From positions 1 to 5,571 of the forward strand of contig QJWD01000159.1 of assembly GCA_003235465.1 (NCBI GenBank): 5,571 nt of DNA, read 5' to 3'. The first letter of the stretch is position 1, and each line of letters starts with the position of its first letter. The notes below the pieces were generated by a model. It did no database searches. It saw nothing but the letters and a program-made list of their open reading frames with translations, and had not been told where the DNA came from. Below, in pieces: positions 1 to 4,937 of the stretch. A program made the position numbers and the translations under genes. This stretch comes from Nitrospirota bacterium. GTDB taxonomy: Bacteria; Nitrospinota; Nitrospinia; Nitrospinales; VA-1.

Positions 1-327
1 GGTGAGCGCCTCGGTTTTCAGGATGGTGCGCCCGGCAAAGGGCAGAGCGCAGATGAAGAGCAGGGGCTGGCCTTTCGATAACGGTTCCGGCTCGAACACC
101 TGGCAGCGCAGGCCGCCCGCGCTCAGGTCGTGAATGAGCGCCGCCACCACGCTGCCGCCGCGCGTCACGAGCGACCCGTCGATCGGCGAGAGATGGGTGA
201 GAGACAGGCGGAAAGCGGCCCGCCGTTCCCCGATGCCGCTCGCGTCCTTGCCCGCGGGGGCGAACCCGAACCAGCGCGCGGATTTACTCTTCCCGGCTCC
301 GTTTGAGCCGGGGCCCTCGCTAGGCAT
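1..327 (-). CDS. PilZ-domain protein, 5' part only (C-terminus beyond left edge)
   Basis: The minus-strand frame opens at ATG 327-325 and stays open for 109 codons to the window edge. A strong ribosome binding site (AGGAGGAGG, plus-strand complement at 334-342) sits 7 bases before the ATG and decides the start. After a Gly/Ser/Lys-rich, probably disordered N-terminus of about 33 residues, the protein shows the two c-di-GMP-binding signatures of PilZ domains: RxxxR at residues 36-40 (RAAFR) and DxSxxG at 67-72 (DLSAGG). The spacing and the beta-rich sequence between them fit the family. PilZ proteins bind cyclic di-GMP and alter motility, exopolysaccharide or transcription; the specific output here cannot be told. 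No membrane segment is visible in the part seen. It could be a stand-alone PilZ protein or carry further domains beyond the edge. The domain call is firm and the role is unknown. Confidence 0.85.
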   Translation of the reverse strand, partial: MPSEGPGSNGAGKSKSARWFGFAPAGKDASGIGERRAAFRLSLTHLSPIDGSLVTRGGSVVAALIHDLSAGGLRCQVFEPEPLSKGQPLLFICALPFAGRTILKTEALT

Positions 328-374
328 GACGAACCTCCTCCTGTGAACCATGCGCCAAAAAAACCTGCGGTCTA

Positions 375-403
375 ATTATAACTTATTGAATTTTATATGG
401 TTA
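375..403 (-). promoter_or_regulatory. Candidate sigma-70 promoter for the PilZ gene
   Basis: Read on the minus strand, a perfect -10 TATAAT (375-380) lies 17 bases from a weak -35 TAACCA (398-403; 3 of 6 consensus bases). Transcription would start near 368, giving a leader of about 40 bases ahead of the PilZ ATG. The stretch is strongly AT-rich against GC-rich neighbours. The -10 is convincing; the -35 is not. Confidence 0.5.
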
Positions 404-413
404 GATAATTTCA

Positions 414-463
414 GGGGAGGGTGGGGTAGGCCGCCCGAGGGGCTCCTCCCCTTAAGGGGAGGA
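414..463. repeat. G/C-rich palindromic element with three copies of one 7-mer
   Basis: The motif GGGGAGG occurs at 414-420 and 456-462, and its complement CCTCCCC at 445-451. The right pair forms a perfect 20-bp palindrome at 444-463 (8-bp stem with TTAA at the centre). The left copy can instead pair with the middle one, so two mutually exclusive hairpins are possible. The element lies between tRNA-Cys and the PilZ promoter. It resembles the dispersed extragenic palindromes with CTCCCC/GGGGAG arms seen in many bacterial genomes, but membership of a repeat family cannot be shown from one copy. It is not a classic intrinsic terminator: the T-run on the minus strand lies before the hairpin, and the plus strand has an A-run after it. 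Confidence 0.55.
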
Positions 464-472
464 AGAAAAAAA

Positions 473-543
473 AGGCACCGGGCGGAGTCGAACCGCCGAT
501 GGAGATTTTGCAGACCTCTGCCTTACCACTTGGCGACGGTGCC
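473..543 (-). tRNA. tRNA-Cys (anticodon GCA)
   Basis: A full cloverleaf of 71 nt folds on the minus strand. The acceptor stem GGCACCG pairs with CGGTGCC, and the discriminator is U73 as in bacterial tRNA-Cys. The D stem is GCC/GGC with a 9-nt loop. The anticodon stem GAGGT pairs with ATCTC (one G-U) around the loop CTGCAAA, with the GCA anticodon at 509-511. The T arm is GGCGG-TTCGACT-CCGCC. The 3' CCA is not encoded; the discriminator is followed directly by seven Ts on the transcribed strand, so CCA must be added by the nucleotidyltransferase. It lies 32 bases downstream of tRNA-Gly and is probably co-transcribed with it. Confidence 0.96.
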
Positions 544-575
544 CGAGACTGTTTGGAGGGAAAAGATGGAAAAAA

Positions 576-655
<80 letters not shown>

Positions 656-691
656 CCAGATTTTATCGCAGCCGCTGAAAGACTTAATTTT

Positions 692-719
692 ATTATATTT
701 CCTCAAGGTCGAAAGTCAA
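692..719 (-). promoter_or_regulatory. Near-consensus sigma-70 promoter of the tRNA-Gly/tRNA-Cys unit
   Basis: On the minus strand TTGACT (714-719, 5 of 6 consensus bases) is followed after 16 bases by a perfect TATAAT (692-697). Predicted transcription start is near 685, about 35 bases before tRNA-Gly. The promoter begins 4 bases past the plsY stop codon, and no terminator hairpin is visible between plsY and the tRNAs, so read-through from the upstream operon is also possible. The region after the -10 is AT-rich, unlike the GC-rich discriminator of many stringently controlled tRNA promoters. Confidence 0.8.
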
Positions 720-722
720 ATT

Positions 723-1304
723 CTATTTTTTCAGAAAGCGCGCTTCGGTGCCGGCGAAGAGGCGGGAAATGTTGTCGCGGTGCTTGAAGATGATGAGCGC
801 CGCCGAGACCAGGGCGAGGCCGAGGGTGGCCGGCGGCGCCTTCTGAAACACGCCGGCCACCGGCAGAAACAGCGCCGCCGCGATGGAGCCGATGGAAACG
901 AAGCCGCTCGCCATGAGCGCCAGGGCGAACACCGTCACCGAAAGGCCGGCGGCCACCGGCATCAGGTAAAGGAAAATGCCGAGCCCGGTGGCCACGCCCT
1001 TGCCGCCCCTGAAGCCGAGGAACACCGAATGCAGGTGCCCGAGAAGGGCCATCAGGCCGGCCAGGGCCACCCAGGCCGGGTCGCCAAGCAGGCGGTCGGC
1101 GAGGGCCACCGCCAGCATGCCCTTGGCGAGATCGCCCAGGAGGGTGAGGGCGCCCGCCTTTTTGCCCAGCACCCGCGCCACGTTCGTCGCGCCGATGTTG
1201 CCGCTGCCCTGGGTTCGAAGGTCGACCTTTTGCAGGCGGGCAAGCAGCACGCCAAACGGGATGGAGCCAAGCAGGTAAGCGAGGACGAGGATGAGAAAAG
1301 TCAT
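723..1304 (-). CDS. plsY: Glycerol-3-phosphate acyltransferase PlsY
   Basis: The 193-aa integral inner-membrane enzyme transfers the acyl group from acyl-phosphate (made by PlsX) to glycerol-3-phosphate, giving lysophosphatidic acid, the first committed step of phospholipid synthesis. All three family motifs are present: GSGNIGATNVAR at residues 33-44; GH..SVFLGFRGGKGVAT at 89-106, with Ser where many homologues have Pro; and HRDNISRLFAGTE at 175-187. GSIPFG near the N-terminus (13-18) is also typical. Hydrophobic stretches at about 3-22, 52-73, 77-96, 108-132 and 135-174 fit the multi-pass topology, and the length is normal. AGGAA lies 6 bases before the ATG. It is the last gene of the likely bamD-sigma-plsY operon, 20 bases after the sigma stop. 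plsX is not in the window. A confident call. Confidence 0.97.
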   Translation of the reverse strand: MTFLILVLAYLLGSIPFGVLLARLQKVDLRTQGSGNIGATNVARVLGKKAGALTLLGDLAKGMLAVALADRLLGDPAWVALAGLMALLGHLHSVFLGFRGGKGVATGLGIFLYLMPVAAGLSVTVFALALMASGFVSIGSIAAALFLPVAGVFQKAPPATLGLALVSAALIIFKHRDNISRLFAGTEARFLKK

Positions 1305-1324
1305 CGTGCGTTCCTAGCGCTGGT

Positions 1325-2200
1325 TCAATTGAGGCCGTCGATCAGGTCCGTGCATTCGGTCTTGTGCCGAAGCTTCGACTTGGCGCGGTTTTCGATCTGC
1401 CGGACGCGCTCCCTGGAGAGGTTCATTTTCTTGCCGATTTCCTCCAGCGTCTTGGCTTCGCCATTGAAGCCGAAGCGCATGCGCAGGATTTTTTCCTCGC
1501 GCGGCGAGAGCCCCTTGAGCAGGGTTTCCACCCTCACGTGTAGGGTTTCCTGCATCATCTGGTCGTCGTAGGGAATCGTGTCGTTGCTTTCGAGCAGGTC
1601 GACGTAACCGGTGGATTCATCCGCCCTGAGCGGCGCGTCGAGGGAAACGTGGGTGCGGTAGGCGCGCAGGATCGAGGTGACGTCGTCTTCCTTGAAGCCC
1701 ATCTGCTGCGCCACCTCCCTTTGCGTGGGCTCGCGCTCGAGGTCCTGCGCCATGGCGGCGCTCTTCTTCCCCATCTTGAACACCTTGCCCACCTGTTTGA
1801 TCGGCAGCTTCACGGTGCCCGACTGCTCCGCCAGCGAGTGCATGATGGCCTGGCGGATCCACCACACCGCGTAGGTGATGAACTTGACGTGGCGGTTCGG
1901 GTCGTAACGCTTGGCCGCCTGAATGAGGCCGATGTTGCCCTCCTCGATCAAGTCCTGCAGCGAGAGCCCGCAGCCCTTGTACTTGTTGGCCACGGTGACG
2001 ACGTACTTCAGGTTGCGGCGCACCAGTTCCTGCAGCGCCAGGGTGTCGCCCTTGGCGATGGATTTGCCCAGGTTTTCCTCCTCCTCACGCGAGAGCGGCT
2101 TGATGGAGCCGATTTCGCCGAGGTAGCGGGCGAGCGAATTCTCCGACCATTGATCGGAGTCGCGGTCCTTTGTGGTGGTCTCGCGTTTTTTTCTGGGCAT
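1325..2200 (-). CDS. RpoD/RpoS-like sigma-70 family RNA polymerase sigma factor (group 1/2 type, no region 1.1)
   Basis: This 291-aa protein directs RNA polymerase to promoters. A charged N-terminus is followed by region 1.2 (about 20-52), region 2 (about 56-126, with DLIEEGNIGLIQA at 83-95 and YAVWWIRQAI at 110-119), region 3 (about 130-205) and region 4 (about 225-280). The region 4.2 helix-turn-helix spans 251-279. Its -35-contacting residues match E. coli RpoD: R263, E264, R267 and Q268 correspond to R584, E585, R588 and Q589. In region 2, Q117 matches Q437, but M120 and H121 replace T440 and R441, and V105 replaces Y425. Region 1.1 is absent, which is usual for group 2 sigmas and for the short primary sigmas of some phyla; it may be either. 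The start lies 11 bases after the bamD stop, with a modest AGGT upstream. The family is certain and the regulon unknown. Confidence 0.95.
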   Translation of the reverse strand: MPRKKRETTTKDRDSDQWSENSLARYLGEIGSIKPLSREEEENLGKSIAKGDTLALQELVRRNLKYVVTVANKYKGCGLSLQDLIEEGNIGLIQAAKRYDPNRHVKFITYAVWWIRQAIMHSLAEQSGTVKLPIKQVGKVFKMGKKSAAMAQDLEREPTQREVAQQMGFKEDDVTSILRAYRTHVSLDAPLRADESTGYVDLLESNDTIPYDDQMMQETLHVRVETLLKGLSPREEKILRMRFGFNGEAKTLEEIGKKMNLSRERVRQIENRAKSKLRHKTECTDLIDGLN

Positions 2201-2211
2201 CCTGCTTTTAC

Positions 2212-2976
2212 CTAGCGAAGGGTTCTAAGACGCTTCCGCGCCTCCTTGGCGAACGGGCTTCCCGGGTGCTTTTCGATGAGTTCCATGTATGATCCCTTTG
2301 CCTCGCCAAAATTCTGTTCCTTGATGTAGGATTCGGCGATGATGAACCGGGCCTCGTCGAGAAACTTCTGGTTGGGGTATTTATTGATCAGGGTCTTGAG
2401 GCGCGAGATCGCCGACTGGTAGCCGCCGGTGCGGAAATAAAACTTGCCGATTTCCAGTTCGCTCGTCGCCAGGGTTTTTAGGCAGCTGTTTTTTTTCTCG
2501 ACGGCGAGGGGGTGGTACTCGCTTTCCGGAAAAGACTTGATGACCCATTCGAACCCTTCCAGGGCCTTCAGCGTGTGGGACTGGTCCCGCTGGGCGATTT
2601 CCATCATCTGGAAATCGGACATGGCCTTGTAATAATACGCCCGGTCGACGTTTTTGTGCGCCGGGTACAGCTCGGTGAAGCGCTGGAAATGGAACTTGGC
2701 CTCTTCGTATTCCTCGTCCTTGTAATGCAGGTCGGCCAGGTAAAACAGGGCGGCGACCCGCTCTTCGCTGTCGGGAAAGTCCTCCATCACCTGCTTGAAG
2801 GCGGCCTTGGCGTCCTCGATGTCCTTGTTTTTGACCATGGCGATGGCGTCATTCAACAGCTCCCTCGGCCCGAGCGGCTTTTTTTTCTCGGTGCTTGCGC
2901 AGGCGCAGAGGAGCAAAAGGGCAAAAGCAATAGCCGCGCCTTTGACGATAAAATCAGAGGAAAATATTTGAGTCAT
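2212..2976 (-). CDS. bamD: Outer membrane protein assembly factor BamD (lipoprotein, TPR)
   Basis: The 254-aa lipoprotein is anchored to the periplasmic face of the outer membrane, where BamD works with BamA to fold and insert beta-barrel proteins. Residues 1-26 form a lipoprotein signal: a long n-region, a hydrophobic core at 13-23, and a lipobox LCAC ending in Cys26 (Cys24 is a less likely alternative). The mature part is a chain of TPR-like helix pairs (about 38-70, 75-108, 112-155, 165-200 and 205-240). The BamD-type segment AYYYKAMSDFQMMEIAQRDQ, with its Arg-Asp-Gln triplet, precedes an ALEGFEWVIKSFPESEY repeat. The length matches the family (E. coli about 245). GAGAG lies 3 bases before the ATG. 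It heads the minus-strand cluster and diverges from exbB. A generic TPR lipoprotein is possible but less likely. Confidence 0.92.
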   Translation of the reverse strand: MTQIFSSDFIVKGAAIAFALLLLCACASTEKKKPLGPRELLNDAIAMVKNKDIEDAKAAFKQVMEDFPDSEERVAALFYLADLHYKDEEYEEAKFHFQRFTELYPAHKNVDRAYYYKAMSDFQMMEIAQRDQSHTLKALEGFEWVIKSFPESEYHPLAVEKKNSCLKTLATSELEIGKFYFRTGGYQSAISRLKTLINKYPNQKFLDEARFIIAESYIKEQNFGEAKGSYMELIEKHPGSPFAKEARKRLRTLR

Positions 2977-3032
2977 GAACTCTCGCTGGGCTGATGGGTC
3001 TTTTAACCCTCACTATATAATAGGCAGGCTTG

Positions 3033-3050
3033 ATTTAAAAGGTTTTAAAT
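3033..3050. promoter_or_regulatory. Perfect 8-2-8 inverted repeat in the bamD/exbB intergenic region, candidate operator
   Basis: ATTTAAAA-GG-TTTTAAAT is an exact inverted repeat between divergent genes. On the minus strand a -10-like TATTAT (3017-3022) lies toward bamD, and the palindrome covers where its -35 would be (about 3040-3045, which itself matches consensus poorly). This is the position of a repressor or activator site for the bamD operon. It also lies about 22 bases upstream of the exbB -35. It does not resemble a Fur box. With A/T-only arms, chance symmetry in AT-rich DNA is a real alternative. Confidence 0.45.
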
Positions 3051-3071
3051 GCGGTCTGGCGGCCAAGGCGC

Positions 3072-3101
3072 TTGATCTTGAAGTTTCGTTCATGCTATAA
3101 A
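3072..3101 (+). promoter_or_regulatory. Candidate sigma-70 promoter for exbB-exbD
   Basis: TTGATC (3072-3077) is followed after 18 bases by TATAAA (3096-3101), preceded by an extended -10 dinucleotide (TGC directly before the hexamer). The start would be near 3108, leaving a leader of about 75 bases before the exbB ATG. A second TATAAT on this strand at 3016-3021 lacks a recognisable -35. Confidence 0.55.
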
Positions 3102-3183
3102 TGAGCTTGACTTTCATCCAGGACCGCCCGCATCGCCGGGCGCTTACGCCCTTGTTCCCTTCGATGCTTACCCGAGCCCATAC

Positions 3184-3963
3184 ATGAGATTACCGCCGAG
3201 CACCCTGGTTCTCCTGCAGATTGCGGCCCTGTTCCTGGTGCCCGGCCTGGCGTTCGCCGCGGGCGAGCCGGCGGCGGTGGCGCAGTGGAGGCTTATTTAC
3301 CTGATCCAGAAGGGCGGGGTGATGATGTACCCCATCCTGTTCTGTTCCATCCTCATCGTCGGCATCTCCTTCGAGCGGGCCTACAACCTCCGGCGCAAAA
3401 ACATCATCGACACCGAGTTTCTGCGCAACGTCCGCAGCCACTGGAACTGGAAGGACATCCAGCTCGGGCTCAAGCTGTGCAATTCGCACGACAATTCGAT
3501 GGCGCGCATCCTCAAGTCGGGCCTGCTGCGCTTTGGCGGCAAGCTCGACGAGGTCGAACGCGCCATCGAAGGCGCGGGCCAGCACGAAGCCTCGCTGATG
3601 AACTCCAACCTGCGCGTCCTCGGCGCTGTCGCCAACATCACGCCGATGATGGGCCTGCTCGGCACCGTGTTCGGCATGATCAAGGCCTTCGACGTCATCT
3701 CGCAAAGCGGCACCGGGAACCCAGGGCTGGTGGCGAGTGGCATTTCCGAGGCGCTCATCACCACCGCCGCGGGTATGGTGGTGGGCATTCCCGCGCTCGC
3801 CCTGTACCATTACTTTCGCGGCAAAATCGACCGCTACGTTTTTGAAATGGAGGAGATATCCTTCCAGCTGGTCGAGGAGCTGTCGTACGAAGCGGTACGC
3901 CAGAAGAAGGCCCTCGAGGCGCAGCAACGCGCCCAGGCCCGGCAGGAAGTGAAGACTCTGTGA
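3184..3963 (+). CDS. exbB: ExbB/TolQ/MotA-family proton channel subunit
   Basis: The 259-aa inner-membrane protein forms, with ExbD, the proton-driven motor that energises TonB-type (or Tol-type) work at the outer membrane. Residues 8-26 look like a cleavable signal peptide (ending AFA-A), as in ExbB proteins with a periplasmic N-terminal tail. Membrane segments follow at about 46-63, 143-166 and 183-208. Three residues match the functional set of E. coli ExbB (T148, E176, T181) in identity and exact spacing: T161, E189 and T194. LLGTVFGMIKAF (158-169) is the family signature. The C-terminus is a charged, Gln/Arg-rich helix. The SD is weak (GAG about 9 bases upstream), but no better in-frame start was seen. 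exbD follows after 24 bases. TolQ is the alternative; no tolA, tolB or pal is adjacent. Confidence 0.92.
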   Translation: MRLPPSTLVLLQIAALFLVPGLAFAAGEPAAVAQWRLIYLIQKGGVMMYPILFCSILIVGISFERAYNLRRKNIIDTEFLRNVRSHWNWKDIQLGLKLCNSHDNSMARILKSGLLRFGGKLDEVERAIEGAGQHEASLMNSNLRVLGAVANITPMMGLLGTVFGMIKAFDVISQSGTGNPGLVASGISEALITTAAGMVVGIPALALYHYFRGKIDRYVFEMEEISFQLVEELSYEAVRQKKALEAQQRAQARQEVKTL

Positions 3964-3987
3964 CGCGCTCAAGCCAGGTGAGGCCAC

Positions 3988-4383
3988 ATGCGCTTTAGAA
4001 GCGAAGAGGAAGAAAATTTCGGGCTCGACCTCACGCCGCTCATCGACGTGGTGTTCCTGCTCCTCATCTTTTTCATGGTGTCCACCGTCTTTGTGGACTT
4101 CAACCGCCGCCTCGACATCAAGCTGCCCGCCTCCAAGGCCTCGGTGCCCGATGAATCGACCAAGAACCTGGAAATCGAGATGACGCTGGACAAGCAGGTG
4201 TATCTCAACGGCAAGAAAATCAGCCTCGACGAGCTGGAAGCCCAGGCCGGTGAATTCGCCCGCCTGGAAAAGAAGACGGCCATCATCCGCGCCGACAAGA
4301 CGCTGCCCTACGGCGACGTGATCCGGGTCATGGGGGCGCTGCAGAACGTCGGCGTTCTCGATATCAGCGTCGCGGTGAAATAA
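3988..4383 (+). CDS. exbD: ExbD/TolR-family biopolymer transport protein
   Basis: The 131-aa partner of ExbB has a short charged cytoplasmic N-terminus, one membrane helix (about 15-35, LTPLIDVVFLLLIFFMVST) and a periplasmic domain of about 95 residues. D20 aligns with the proton-carrying D25 of E. coli ExbD. The periplasmic part has the expected DKQVYLNGKKIS strand and the IIRADKTLPYGDVIRVM helix leading to the C-terminal VGVLDISVAVK. AGGTGAGG lies just before the ATG, a stronger site than that of exbB. The gene ends the unit: no tonB, tolA or second exbD follows within the 45 bases before the convergent ORF, so the partner must lie elsewhere. Confidence 0.95.
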   Translation: MRFRSEEEENFGLDLTPLIDVVFLLLIFFMVSTVFVDFNRRLDIKLPASKASVPDESTKNLEIEMTLDKQVYLNGKKISLDELEAQAGEFARLEKKTAIIRADKTLPYGDVIRVMGALQNVGVLDISVAVK

Positions 4384-4428
4384 CCCCAGCCCCTCTCGCC
4401 CTCCCAAGCCAAAACCCAGAACGAATTC

Positions 4429-4728
4429 TTACGATTTCATGATCGAGGCCAGGTGGCCGCGCGGGATGATCCATTCATTCAACATGCGGATCTCCTCGCT
4501 CTTAAGAAAATTCAGCAGGGCTTCGGGCCCCGGATGGTCCTCGTCGTTGACCATGATGCAGTGATTTCTTTCGACGTAGGCCGCCACATGGGCCTTGAAC
4601 TGCGGGAAGCGGGAGAACAGTTCGGAAAAGATTTCGGCGTGGTATTCGGGTCTCGGGTCCTTGGGGTTGAACCGGCGCAGGCGGGAGGTCAGCTTGGTTT
4701 TGAAATCGGCTTTGATCAATTCCCCCAT
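4429..4728 (-). CDS. Hypothetical protein, 99 aa
   Basis: I do not recognise a family. The frame on this strand uses the same GC-ending codons as the neighbours (CTG, ATC, GCC, CGC). Its product is balanced and soluble-looking, while the opposite-strand frame is Gly/Asp/Val-biased, so this is the likely coding strand. A basic N-terminus (K6, K10, K12, R16, R18, R19) leads to an aromatic-rich helix (about 28-54, with F34, F38, F41, F44 and Y51). A central NHCIMVNDEDHPGPE segment (55-69) and a C-terminal helical part with EWIIPRG (85-91) follow. There is no signal peptide or membrane segment. GGGGG lies 7 bases before the ATG. It converges on exbD with a 45-base gap and no visible terminator, and diverges from the aminopeptidase gene. 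A -10-like TATTAT (4754-4759) precedes it without a matching -35. Function unknown. Confidence 0.75.
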   Translation of the reverse strand: MGELIKADFKTKLTSRLRRFNPKDPRPEYHAEIFSELFSRFPQFKAHVAAYVERNHCIMVNDEDHPGPEALLNFLKSEEIRMLNEWIIPRGHLASIMKS

Positions 4729-4868
4729 GACCGCGCCCCCGGATTAAGTTAGAATAATATGGTACGACAGAGTGCCCGCGCGCTCAAAAAAAAGTCCCGC
4801 GATAATTCCGTTGGCCGGCAAACACTCGCGGCGGCCATTGCAACTCCAATTAAATAAATAAGTTCCAT

Positions 4869-4914
4869 GGGCCCCACCAGGCCCGGACAACAAAAACTGT
4901 CCTGTTAGAGGACA
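4869..4914 (+). promoter_or_regulatory. Two small hairpins upstream of the aminopeptidase start
   Basis: GGGCC-CCACCA-GGCCC (4869-4884) and TGTCCT-GTTAG-AGGACA (4898-4914) are both perfect stems with short loops. The second ends 23 bases before the ATG. A weaker TGGCCG/CGGCCA pair (4812-4817 with 4832-4837) lies further upstream. If transcribed, they would sit in the leader. No T-run follows, so they are not terminators. The rest of 4729-4937 is AT-rich and I found no convincing sigma-70 promoter for the plus strand. Confidence 0.35.
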
Positions 4915-4937
4915 TCTCCCAAGCGAAAAATCCAACA

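Noticed and set aside
444..473. Intrinsic terminator after tRNA-Cys
   Set aside because: On the transcribed strand the T-run precedes the hairpin instead of following it, so the canonical order is wrong.
1649..2215. Plus-strand open frame of 188 codons
   Set aside because: It lies antisense to the sigma gene, whose protein is fully recognisable; length is explained by GC-rich codon bias.
3190..4407. Minus-strand open frame of 405 codons, the longest in the window
   Set aside because: It is antisense to exbB and exbD over their whole length, with His/Asp/Val/Gly-rich composition typical of a reverse-strand shadow.
4384..4428. Bidirectional terminator between exbD and the convergent 99-aa ORF
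   Set aside because: No inverted repeat is visible in the 45-base gap; it is C-rich and unstructured by eye.
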